DNA from: Sva-07 sp963716235
GTDB taxonomy: Bacteria > Actinomycetota > Acidimicrobiia > Acidimicrobiales > Ilumatobacteraceae
NCBI GenBank assembly: GCA_963716235.1
Contig: CAVQTE010000017.1
Location: 38,112-102,111 of the forward strand
Direction of reading: 5' to 3'
DNA: 64,000 nucleotides
Of the stretch, positions 7,941 through 14,890 are shown one piece after another; position 1 is the stretch's first letter; the number at the start of each line of letters is the position of its first letter. The notes under the pieces were generated by a model, which saw only the letters and a list, made by a program, of their open reading frames with translations, was not told the origin of the DNA and made no database searches. The position numbers were made by a program, and so were the translations under genes.

Positions 7941-8993
7941 TCAGCGACGCCAGGCGCTCCCGCGGCCGGCAATCAGCGGCAGGTCGAGGAACGTCTTCAC
8001 ACCCGGGCCTGCAGCCACCACGTACGGGATGGCATTGATCGCGTGTGCTGCAGTCGACCCGAGGACGTCGCGATTCCACGAGTGCGGGAGCGTCAGCTGC
8101 ATCTCGGGCTCGCCGGTGATCCGGATCGACCAGTCACCCTGCGGCCAGTCGGGTGCTGCGTGACGATGCATTCGCCACACGGTCTCCTGATGGACCAGGG
8201 CGCGCCCACCCGCCAGTGCTCGCCATTGCCAACGCTGCCCGGCGACCGTCCCCGCGTCGACGGTGCCGGCCGCGGTGTCGAGCTCGGCGGTGGCGACCCA
8301 CGTCTCCATCTCCGAGGACACCTCGTCGATCTCGGCATCGATCCCGTCGGCCACCATCTGGACGGCCTCGGTGAAGAGCCCGTCGAGCCAGGTGCGATGG
8401 CGCTCCGATCGCAACGTGAACTCCTCGGGCGTGCGGCCGAAGTTCATCATCTCGAACATGATCTCGGGCGATGGGTAGTACTGGAAGTTGCTGATCTCCT
8501 GCACGGCGATCTGATCGATGCGCAGCGAGAGACCCGACATGAGCAGTGGGAGGAGATCGCCGAACCATCCCGGGTTGGCGCCCGTTCCATGGAACGCGAC
8601 CCCACCCGCGCCGCAGGCGCTCGACAGTCGGTGCATGACGTCGTCGCCGTAGACCTTCGGGTACATGTAGCCGACGGTCGTGATGACGTGCTTGCGACTG
8701 GCGAGCAGTCGGCAGAAGTCGTCGAGGTCGGCCCCCGGGTCATCGCCGTACACGAGCGACGGCAGCGGCATGTGGAGCACCACATCGGCCTCGAGCGCCA
8801 GAATCTCCTCGACGTCATCGGTGGCCGTCACGCCCAGATCGGCGATACCGGCAAGCTGCCCGATGTCGCGCCCGACCTTGTCCGGGTTGTTGACGAGCAA
8901 TCCGACGATCTCCATGTCGGGGCGTCCGGCGACGGCCGCGATCGACGCGCGCCCGACGTTCCCGCTCCCCCATTGCACGACCCTGATCGTCAT
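7941..8993 (-). CDS. DapB-like NAD(P)-binding oxidoreductase (dihydrodipicolinate reductase-like)
   Basis: A 350-residue protein. The N-terminal Rossmann motif VVQWGSGNVGRASI and the following strand EIVGLLVNNPDKVG match the dihydrodipicolinate-reductase / 2,4-diaminopentanoate dehydrogenase-like family common in mycobacteria. The middle (GYMYPKVYG, GTGANPGWFGDLLPL) is characteristic of these proteins. They are believed to be NAD(P)H-dependent dehydrogenases acting on unknown substrates; a true lysine-pathway role is unlikely because the DapB catalytic HH motif is not evident. A TACGGT box 6 nt before the ATG suggests a leaderless start. It lies upstream of, and on the same strand as, the P450 operon, separated by the palindrome. 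Confidence 0.8.
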   Translation of the reverse strand: MTIRVVQWGSGNVGRASIAAVAGRPDMEIVGLLVNNPDKVGRDIGQLAGIADLGVTATDDVEEILALEADVVLHMPLPSLVYGDDPGADLDDFCRLLASRKHVITTVGYMYPKVYGDDVMHRLSSACGAGGVAFHGTGANPGWFGDLLPLLMSGLSLRIDQIAVQEISNFQYYPSPEIMFEMMNFGRTPEEFTLRSERHRTWLDGLFTEAVQMVADGIDAEIDEVSSEMETWVATAELDTAAGTVDAGTVAGQRWQWRALAGGRALVHQETVWRMHRHAAPDWPQGDWSIRITGEPEMQLTLPHSWNRDVLGSTAAHAINAIPYVVAAGPGVKTFLDLPLIAGRGSAWRR

Positions 8994-8999
8994 ACGGAC

Positions 9000-9005
9000 A
9001 CCGTA
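9000..9005 (-). promoter_or_regulatory. -10 box (TACGGT) of the DapB-like gene
   Basis: TACGGT on the minus strand ends 6 nt before the ATG at 8993; a leaderless start is likely. Confidence 0.4.
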
Positions 9006-9115
9006 GGCGACCGACGTATCGGCTCGAACCAGCCGACCTCGACGACTCCTGCACGATCAGTGCGCGATCCGTGCCGGTTTGCGGGACCCTGGACGCACTG
9101 ATCCTGCATAACGCA

Positions 9116-9142
9116 AGAAACCCCTGCACTGCAGGGGTTTCT
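9116..9142 (-). terminator. Rho-independent terminator of tRNA-Gly
   Basis: A perfect 13-bp inverted repeat (AGAAACCCCTGCA and its complement around one base) begins at the last base of the tRNA 3' CCA. It is followed on the minus strand by TTGCGTT. The arms carry an A-rich/T-rich foot, so the hairpin can terminate transcription. Confidence 0.75.
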
Positions 9143-9217
9143 GGAGCGGACGACCGGGATCGAACCGGCGACCTCAACCTTGGCAAGGTTGCGCTCTACC
9201 AACTGAGCCACGTCCGC
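9142..9217 (-). tRNA. tRNA-Gly(GCC), 3' CCA encoded
   Basis: Read on the minus strand the gene folds as a normal cloverleaf. The acceptor is GCGGACG paired to CGTCCGC, the D arm contains GCTC..GAGC, the anticodon stem CAACC/GGTTG has loop TTGCCAA (anticodon GCC), and the T arm is GCCGG-TTCGATC-CCGGT. The discriminator is T, followed by encoded CCA at 9142-9144. The body without CCA is 9145-9217. Confidence 0.95.
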
Positions 9218-9280
9218 GAGGAACGCACAATGTAGCAGTCGTGACCCCGGATCGGACAACGAGATCCATGGCAGATCTGA

Positions 9281-9505
9281 TCAGCGCTGTTCGGGCGGTC
9301 GCAGATCGATCCGTAGCGTCAGCACGCCGTCGTCGAGGCTGACCTCGGCATCGCCGAGCATCGCGAAATCCTGGAAGTCGAGCTTCGACTGTTCGATGAA
9401 GTGGCGCCGCCCCTCCCCCTCGACGGGCGGCATCGGACGCTTCTTCACCGCTGCCGCGCGCTCTTTGAACCGTTGGACCATCTCGTCGGGATCGAAGGTT
9501 GCCAC
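9281..9505 (-). CDS. Small conserved hypothetical protein (74 aa)
   Basis: The GTG start at 9505 is chosen because it lies 10 bases after the upstream gene's TAA, with TAAGG as a likely ribosome site. The open frame extends further upstream but would overlap that gene. The product is charged and soluble: an N-terminal helix (DPDEMVQRFKERAAAVKKR), a proline turn, then HFIEQSKLDFQDFAMLGDAE and a short beta hairpin ending LRIDLRP. No signal peptide, membrane segment or known motif is seen. It is probably co-translated with the membrane protein at 9516. Function unknown. Confidence 0.6.
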   Translation of the reverse strand: MATFDPDEMVQRFKERAAAVKKRPMPPVEGEGRRHFIEQSKLDFQDFAMLGDAEVSLDDGVLTLRIDLRPPEQR

Positions 9506-9515
9506 GTCGACGACC

Positions 9516-10100
9516 TTAGGCGACGCCGTCCGGCGAACCCTCGACAACTTCTGGCGAACCCTCGACGACGATTGACGACCCCTCGGCTTCATCTGGCGAA
9601 CCCTCGATCATGTCGAGCAGATCCGGGCGATCGATCCCCTTCGGTGTCGGTGTCCTCGACTCCGGTGTCGGGGGAGCGAGATCGCTCATCGAGGGTCCGA
9701 CGGACTGCGTCGAGGGTTCGAGATCGCTCATCGAGGCGACGGGGCGCTCGGCCAACTCGAACTCGGCATCGAGGTTCGGCGGTGACGGCTCGTGGCGCAG
9801 CGGCTCGGCACCCGCGGGACGTACCTCATCGAGCACACGGCGCTGCGTCGCAGGGTCACGCTGACGGCGCCACTCCTTGTCGCCCATGCGCTCGAGCGGC
9901 GCGAGGACGGGCGGGTCGTACCTCGTCTGACGAAACAGCCAGATTCCCAACAGGACGAAGAGGACACCGATCGCAACGAGGCCGGCCACCATCGCGTAGA
10001 CCAGCCGCGTCGAACCTGGGTCACCCGCACCCAGCAACAACGGTGCTGCGATCACCGAACCGCGCACGGCGTTCGACAACGGAGTGGTGAGTTCTCGCAC
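9516..10100 (-). CDS. Single-pass membrane protein with repetitive C-terminal tail, unknown function
   Basis: From GTG 10100 the product is 194 residues; an earlier GTG at 10175 is possible but overlaps the Fpg-like gene. One clear transmembrane segment (about residues 30-53, MVAGLVAIGVLFVLLGIWLF) is followed by a basic cytosolic-type region (RQTRYDPP, KEWRRQRDPATQRR). A long acidic tail built on repeated EGSP units ends the protein. The 3' end of the gene carries 15-base repeats (9530-9607). No family was recognised. It sits between the Fpg-like glycosylase and a 74-residue gene on the same strand. Confidence 0.6.
   Translation of the reverse strand: MRELTTPLSNAVRGSVIAAPLLLGAGDPGSTRLVYAMVAGLVAIGVLFVLLGIWLFRQTRYDPPVLAPLERMGDKEWRRQRDPATQRRVLDEVRPAGAEPLRHEPSPPNLDAEFELAERPVASMSDLEPSTQSVGPSMSDLAPPTPESRTPTPKGIDRPDLLDMIEGSPDEAEGSSIVVEGSPEVVEGSPDGVA
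9530..9607. repeat. Three near-identical 15-bp repeats in the tail of the membrane-protein gene
   Basis: The unit CTGGCGAACCCTCGA occurs at 9530-9544 (one mismatch), 9551-9565 and 9593-9607. On the coding strand it encodes repeated (V)EGSP. The spacing is irregular (21 and 42 bases, both multiples of 3), so the reading frame is kept. Confidence 0.75.
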
Positions 10101-10150
10101 GGAACCGAGATTGTGCCAGTTTCGAACACGGTTGTGTCGGATCACGTACG

Positions 10151-10918
10151 TCACCTCTGGTGCATCGGGCACCACACGGCAGTACGACCACCGATGGTGT
10201 CTCGCCGCAACGGGCCGCCGTCGCGGTCACATGGCGGACATTGGGCGCGCACCGCCGGCGACAGGGTGCCACGGTGACTTCCGCCTCGCCGCAGCATGAT
10301 CGGCAGGCGGCGACGAATCGCGTGTGCCAATCGGTCGATCTCGCCATCGTCGAGACCGTCCGCCGGGCGCCGTGGGTCGATCCCCGCCCACCAGAGCACC
10401 TCGTCGGCGCACAGGTTCCCGAGCCCGGCGATGGCAGTCTGGTCGAGGAGCACTGTCTTGATCGCCGGTCTGCGCCCGGCAAGTGCCTGGCGCAGTCGCG
10501 CAGCAGTGACCGACGTGAAGTCGACACCGAGTGCCGAGACGTCGGGATCGAGACTGAGACGGCCGAGCCGGCGCGGGTCGTTGAATCTGATCGCCGGAAC
10601 GTCGCCGCCGGTGGACACCCGCAGCCGATCCCAATCGGGGTCGTCGCGATCCGAGGCGTACTGCAGTCGGGCGATCGGAGCGACACCGTCGATGACCACC
10701 CGGCCGGTCATCCCGAAGTGCAGGCCGATCGTCGGGCCATCGGTGTCGACCAGCACGATCTTGCCGGCACGCCTGACCCCGGCGATCGTGGCGCCGATGA
10801 CCACGTCGGCGAACCCAGGCACGGCGACACGCTCGTCGACCCACGCCTGCTCGATGGTTCGACCGACGGTGACCTCGATCGCCGATCGCCAGATCTCCGC
10901 TTCGAGCCCCTCCGGCAC
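10151..10918 (-). CDS. Fpg/Nei-family DNA glycosylase
   Basis: A 255-residue base-excision repair glycosylase/AP lyase. It begins MPEGLEAE, keeping the catalytic Pro2-Glu3 of the family (MPELPEVE in Fpg, MPEGP in Nei). GLHFGMTGR and IRFNDPRRLG are the conserved core loops. DQTAIAGLGNLCADEVLWWAGIDP is the helix-two-turn-helix, and the C-terminus carries a zinc finger of the CPPC...GRTAVWCPMHQR type. The fourth zinc ligand is His rather than Cys, a variant seen in actinobacterial Nei-like enzymes. It removes oxidised bases from DNA; whether it prefers 8-oxoG or oxidised pyrimidines cannot be told. Confidence 0.88.
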   Translation of the reverse strand: MPEGLEAEIWRSAIEVTVGRTIEQAWVDERVAVPGFADVVIGATIAGVRRAGKIVLVDTDGPTIGLHFGMTGRVVIDGVAPIARLQYASDRDDPDWDRLRVSTGGDVPAIRFNDPRRLGRLSLDPDVSALGVDFTSVTAARLRQALAGRRPAIKTVLLDQTAIAGLGNLCADEVLWWAGIDPRRPADGLDDGEIDRLAHAIRRRLPIMLRRGGSHRGTLSPAVRAQCPPCDRDGGPLRRDTIGGRTAVWCPMHQR

Positions 10919-10939
10919 CGCTGCGACTCCTGGTGTCTC

Positions 10940-12124
10940 TCAGCTGTCGGACTTGGCGACGGAGGCGATGAACCGTTCGATCGGCTCATCGAGCTGATCG
11001 CTGTTGATCAGGAACGCGTCGTGGCCGTGCGGCGAGTCGATCTCGACGTACTCGCTCGGCACACCGTTGGCGAGCAAAGTGTGATGAATCTGTTGCTGCT
11101 GATACGCCGGATAGAGCATGTCGCTCCAGATCCCGACCGCCATGGTCGGCGCCGTCACCCGCAGCATCGCCCGATCCAGCGATCCGCGCCCGCGAGCCAC
11201 ATCGTGGAGGTCCATGGCCTTGCCGATGGCCAGATAGCTGTTCGTGTCGAACCGGCGCGCCAGTTTCTGGCCGTGGTACTCGAGATAGCGCTCGACCTCG
11301 AACCGCTGCCACATCCCGAGCGTGTCGCCGACGGCGGCCTTGTCGGCGAGTTCGCGACCGAACCGGTCGGTGAAGACGTTGTCGCTGCGGAATGTCACCT
11401 GCGCAACCATGCGCGCGATCTCGAGTCCCTCGGCCGGGCCGTCGCCGGGTTCGGCGTCGTAGTAGTCACCGCTGCGCCACTTGGGGTCGAGGCGGATCGC
11501 CCGTCGACCGATGGCACCCCACGCGATCTGCTGAGCGGTTGCTTGCATGCAGGTGGCGATCGCCACGAGCGACCTGACCCGACGGGGATACATCACGGCC
11601 CATTCGAGCGCCTGCATGCCGCCCATGGAGCCGCCGACCACCGCCAGCCAGCGTGGCACACCCAAGTGCTCCATGAGCCGGGCCTGTGAGCGGACCATGT
11701 CGCGGATGGTGACGACCGGGAACCTCGATCCGTACGGGCGTCCGTCGATGGGGTGAGGCGATGCCGGGCCGGTCGAGCCCTGGCATCCACCCAACACGTT
11801 GGCGCACACGACGAAGTACCGGTCGGTGTCGATCGGCTTGCCCGGCCCGACCGTCTCGTCCCACCATCCAGCCGTGGGGTGACCTCGACCGGCGGGACCG
11901 GCGGCATGGCTGTCGCCCGTCCAGGCGTGACACAGCAAGATCGCATTGGCACCATCGGCGTCGAGTTGACCCCACGTCTCGTAGGCAACGGTCACGTCCG
12001 ACAGTGCAACACCGCAGTCGAGCGCAAACCGGCGGTCGGTCGCGAAGGTGAAGAACCGGCGATGCCCTGGCTCGTCGCCGGGCCTCCAGGCGCCGGTCAC
12101 GGGAAGAGGGCGGGCGGTACTCAC
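10940..12124 (-). CDS. metX: Homoserine O-acyltransferase (MetX)
   Basis: This 394-residue alpha/beta hydrolase-fold acyltransferase carries out the first committed step of methionine synthesis, forming O-acetyl- (or O-succinyl-) homoserine from acyl-CoA. The family hallmarks are AWTGDSH near residue 68, NVLGGCQGSTGP, the nucleophile elbow VGGSMGGMQALEW, and the final catalytic His in SPHGHDAFL. The 394-residue length is usual. Its ATG overlaps the DUF4262 stop by ATGA, so the two are probably one operon. No metY or SAM riboswitch is seen next to it. Confidence 0.95.
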   Translation of the reverse strand: MSTARPLPVTGAWRPGDEPGHRRFFTFATDRRFALDCGVALSDVTVAYETWGQLDADGANAILLCHAWTGDSHAAGPAGRGHPTAGWWDETVGPGKPIDTDRYFVVCANVLGGCQGSTGPASPHPIDGRPYGSRFPVVTIRDMVRSQARLMEHLGVPRWLAVVGGSMGGMQALEWAVMYPRRVRSLVAIATCMQATAQQIAWGAIGRRAIRLDPKWRSGDYYDAEPGDGPAEGLEIARMVAQVTFRSDNVFTDRFGRELADKAAVGDTLGMWQRFEVERYLEYHGQKLARRFDTNSYLAIGKAMDLHDVARGRGSLDRAMLRVTAPTMAVGIWSDMLYPAYQQQQIHHTLLANGVPSEYVEIDSPHGHDAFLINSDQLDEPIERFIASVAKSDS

Positions 12125-12609
12125 GGAAATGACACGGTACCGATGACCGGCTGGGCGAAGGTCATGCGTTGTTCGAATCCGGCTTCGTACGGCATGAACC
12201 CGTTGCGGTCAGGATAGAGCAGCTGCACGATCTCGAACGGAGCGCCTCGGTACCAGGCCGCTGCGGTCGAGAACCACGGCCCCCACCGGACCAGGTCGAT
12301 GGGCGCGAACATGCAGCGCAGATCGTTGTCGAGCAACCCAACGAGTTCGACACCGAGCGGAATCTCGGTGCCGCCACGACACGCATCGGCGACGAGCGTG
12401 ACGAGACCGTTGGCAGCAACCGGAGTCAGCCCGAACACGGCGACGTCGGGAAAGCCGACCGCTGCGGGCATCCCGATCGAATAGGCGTAGCCGGGTGTGG
12501 GTGGTTCGGCCTCGACGTCGGCGGCGATCGGCTCCAGCGCCCATCCGGTCGTTGCGATCATCCATTCGATCTTCTCGGCGTGCGGGATGTGAAAGTCCGG
12601 CAACTCCAT
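12121..12609 (-). CDS. DUF4262-domain protein
   Basis: This 162-residue protein has the DUF4262 layout. An N-terminal IxxxGW...I segment is followed by AYSIGM, then FPDVAVFGLTPVAANGLVTLVADA, a GVELVGLL strand and a C-terminal QLLYPDRNGFMPYEAGF. That final PDxxGxxPWE-like motif is the hallmark of the family. Its biochemical role is unknown. It is upstream of metX and overlaps it by four bases. A GTCAGAC-centred palindrome lies 18 bases before its ATG. Confidence 0.75.
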   Translation of the reverse strand: MELPDFHIPHAEKIEWMIATTGWALEPIAADVEAEPPTPGYAYSIGMPAAVGFPDVAVFGLTPVAANGLVTLVADACRGGTEIPLGVELVGLLDNDLRCMFAPIDLVRWGPWFSTAAAWYRGAPFEIVQLLYPDRNGFMPYEAGFEQRMTFAQPVIGTVSFP

Positions 12610-12627
12610 TGCACCAGTCTTGCATCT

Positions 12628-12640
12628 GGGGTCAGACCCC
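12628..12640. promoter_or_regulatory. Palindrome GGGGTC-A-GACCCC upstream of the DUF4262-metX operon
   Basis: A perfect 6-1-6 inverted repeat sits 18 bases upstream of the 12609 start. It shares the CTGGnGTCAGACnCC frame and the position with the palindrome before the P450 operon. It has no T-tract. It could be an operator or a small dispersed palindromic repeat. Confidence 0.4.
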
Positions 12641-12668
12641 TGTTGCAGGACCCCGAACGTACGGGGAA

Positions 12669-12989
12669 TCAGCTTCCGACGCTGAGCCGGCGGATCAGGT
12701 GCGACATCGAGCGCATCACGTCGAGCGCGAACGTCGGTGTCTCGTGGACGAGGTACAGGAAGTCACGTTGGTCGATGACCGCGATCTCCGACGCTTCGAT
12801 CGCCACCGCAGTGAGTGTGCGGGGTTCGGCGTCGATGATGGCGAGCTCACCGAACGTTCCGTCGGGTCCGATCCGTTGGAGTGGCTGGTCGCCGCGACGC
12901 AACTCGACCAGTCCGGAGATCACACCGAACATCTCGTTACCCTCGTCGCCGGCTCTGAAGAGCACGTCGCCGGCGGCCAGCGCGGTCAG
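12669..12989 (-). CDS. Cyclic-nucleotide-binding-domain protein (start uncertain)
   Basis: The product carries a CNB/Crp-type beta-roll: AAGDVLFRAGDEGNEMFGVI, SGLVELRRGDQPLQ, the phosphate-binding-cassette-like region GPDGTFGELAIIDAEPRTLTAVA, and a C-terminal helix. No helix-turn-helix or effector domain follows, so it is a stand-alone sensor of about 106 residues. The frame has no ATG or GTG near the beginning of the domain. The best positioned initiator is CTG at 12989, overlapping the upstream stop as CTGA. GTG 12965 would cut into the first strand. The conserved Arg of the cassette aligns with EPRTL. Confidence 0.65.
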   Translation of the reverse strand: MTALAAGDVLFRAGDEGNEMFGVISGLVELRRGDQPLQRIGPDGTFGELAIIDAEPRTLTAVAIEASEIAVIDQRDFLYLVHETPTFALDVMRSMSHLIRRLSVGS

Positions 12990-14020
12990 ATGAGCGCCAG
13001 GGAGTCGAGGTCGATGGCGTGCTGGAGATGCCGGGAGGCCATCGCACCGAACATGTCGAGGCTGCGGGCGTTCATGGTCACCATCTGCGAGGTCATTGCC
13101 GTGATGAACACGCCGTGGAAGGCCTCGCGCCGGTACTGCTGCCACAGCCAGTCCCGGTCGACGTCGACGTCGTACTCGCCGAGCGCCTCGGCATAGGTGG
13201 CGACGAGATCGCGCTCGTGGGTACGGCGGTCTTCGATGAGCATCCCGGCCCCGATGAAGTACGACAGATCGGTGATCGGCATGCCATGAGCAGGCGAACC
13301 CCAGTCGACCACCGTGATCGGCGGACCGCCGGCGTCGGTACCGAACAGCATGTTGTCGAGGCGATAGTCCGTGTGGACCAGCGAGAACGGGCGGGTCCGT
13401 CCGCCGATGAACGCACCGATGTGCTCACCGAACCGTTCGGCGAGGTCGAGCATGTCGGCGGTGAGATACCGCTCGTAGGTCGCGGCGAAGCCGGGGAACA
13501 CCAGTGCCCACATCATCGCGTAGCCGTCACCATTCGATGCCGGTTCGTTGCCCGACAGCCAGTCGATGTCGGAAAGTGTGGGGTCATTCCACCGAGGACC
13601 GTGCAGCCGGGCCAGCTCGCGGACGGCCAGGTCGGCTCGATCGATCGAGCAACCGGCGAGTTGGTCGCCCTGTTCGGCCGGCGACATGTCCTCGAGCAGC
13701 ACGACGTAGTCGTTGGTGGCGGGGTCCCAGTCGGCATGATGACAGCGCGGCATCCGGATGTCGACCGTGGGGGCCAGTTCGCGGAAGAACTTCACCTCCC
13801 GCTCGTAGCTGCGCACCGACGCCGCCAACACTCGACTCCGCTCGTCCTCGGCAGGCACCTTGGCGATGATCGACGACGGGATCGAGGGGTCGTCGGTGAC
13901 GAGCGACAGTCGAATGGTCGTGCTGACGTGCCCGTCGCCGACTGGGCGCGCCTCCACTGAATCGACCTTGCCACCGAGGACGGAGGACAACCATGCTGCA
14001 GTGATGTCGTCAGGGCTCAT
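12986..14020 (-). CDS. APH-family phosphotransferase (aminoglycoside/choline kinase-like)
   Basis: A 344-residue protein-kinase-like fold. It has an N-terminal lobe with a glycine loop region (PVGDGHVSTTIRLSL) and Lys in SSIIAKVP, hinge VVLLEDM, Brenner motif HTDYRLDNMLF and the metal-binding DWG in VVDWGSPAHG. The family phosphorylates small alcohols, and many actinobacterial members are of unknown substrate (macrolide, ecdysteroid or CoA-pathway-linked). The ATG at 14020 is supported by a TACCGT box 8 nt upstream. It is translationally coupled to the CNB-domain protein, which might regulate it (inference). Confidence 0.85.
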   Translation of the reverse strand: MSPDDITAAWLSSVLGGKVDSVEARPVGDGHVSTTIRLSLVTDDPSIPSSIIAKVPAEDERSRVLAASVRSYEREVKFFRELAPTVDIRMPRCHHADWDPATNDYVVLLEDMSPAEQGDQLAGCSIDRADLAVRELARLHGPRWNDPTLSDIDWLSGNEPASNGDGYAMMWALVFPGFAATYERYLTADMLDLAERFGEHIGAFIGGRTRPFSLVHTDYRLDNMLFGTDAGGPPITVVDWGSPAHGMPITDLSYFIGAGMLIEDRRTHERDLVATYAEALGEYDVDVDRDWLWQQYRREAFHGVFITAMTSQMVTMNARSLDMFGAMASRHLQHAIDLDSLALI

Positions 14021-14028
14021 CGTGACGC

Positions 14029-14034
14029 ACGGTA
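14029..14034 (-). promoter_or_regulatory. -10 box (TACCGT) of the APH-like gene
   Basis: TACCGT on the minus strand ends 8 nt before the ATG at 14020. The divergent SURF1 gene has its own TACCGT 10 nt before its ATG. Confidence 0.4.
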
Positions 14035-14065
14035 GTGCTGGGCGGCCGCTACCGTCGGGCCCGAG

Positions 14066-14890
14066 ATGTCCGGGTCGAGCCGTACTTTCCTGTTGAGTCC
14101 GAAATGGATCGCCTTCCACCTCCTGGTGTTCGGCTCGATCGCCCTGATGATCTGGCTCGCCCTGTGGCAGCTCCGCCGCCTCGATGAACGACAGGCGTTC
14201 AACGCCACCGTGACGGAGCGGATCGACGAGCCGCCGGTCCCGTTCGACGAGCTCCTTCCTCTGACACGCACGGATCCCGCTGCCGTCGAATGGCGACAGG
14301 TCACCGTGACCGGCGAATACCTGACAGATCAGATCACGTGGTTCAACCGATCACAGGATGGATTGGCCGGCGACAACGTCCTCACTGCATTGATCGACGG
14401 CGACACCACCATCCTGGTCAACCGCGGGTTCATCCTGCTCGCCGACGACGTTCGCCCACCGCCGGCAGGCGAGATCGAGTTGCTCGGTCGGATCCGGGTA
14501 CCTCCGGGCCGCCAACTCGGAGAATTGACCGACGCTTCGGACGGGCCGCTGAGTGAGGTCCGACGGATCGATCTCGAACGCCTCGACGAGCAGCTTCCCG
14601 GCGAATTGGCCCCGGTGTATCTCGACCTGATCGGCAGCATTCCGAACATCGCCGCCGGCGATCCGGTACCCGTCCCACCGCCGACGTCGAGCGACGGCCC
14701 CCATCTGTCCTACGCCGTCCAGTGGTTCATCTTCGCCGCCGCCGTGCTGCTCGGATGGGCGCTGGCGGTCCGCCGCTCGACTGTCGCACGTCGCCGTCGG
14801 GATCTCGACCTCACGGACGGAGAAGTCGTGCGAACGTCGTCGGGTTCCCCGCCATCAATCGACGCCGCATCGACCACGACGACGCCCTGA
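14066..14890 (+). CDS. SURF1-family cytochrome oxidase biogenesis protein
   Basis: A 274-residue membrane protein with the SURF1 topology. One transmembrane helix lies near residues 15-36 (AFHLLVFGSIALMIWLALWQL), directly followed by the LALWQLRRLDER signature. A periplasmic domain follows with GEYL, VLTALIDGDTTILVNRGFI and a late LSYAVQWFIFAAAVLLGWAL second helix (HLxYAxQWFxF is the diagnostic C-terminal motif). It assists assembly of the heme a / copper centre of cytochrome c oxidase. Its last 80 bases overlap the convergent lycopene cyclase gene. Confidence 0.9.
   Translation: MSGSSRTFLLSPKWIAFHLLVFGSIALMIWLALWQLRRLDERQAFNATVTERIDEPPVPFDELLPLTRTDPAAVEWRQVTVTGEYLTDQITWFNRSQDGLAGDNVLTALIDGDTTILVNRGFILLADDVRPPPAGEIELLGRIRVPPGRQLGELTDASDGPLSEVRRIDLERLDEQLPGELAPVYLDLIGSIPNIAAGDPVPVPPPTSSDGPHLSYAVQWFIFAAAVLLGWALAVRRSTVARRRRDLDLTDGEVVRTSSGSPPSIDAASTTTTP

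Noticed and set aside
12610..12668. SAM riboswitch before the DUF4262-metX operon
   Set aside because: The region is under 60 bases and holds only a short palindrome; no multi-helix riboswitch structure can form.
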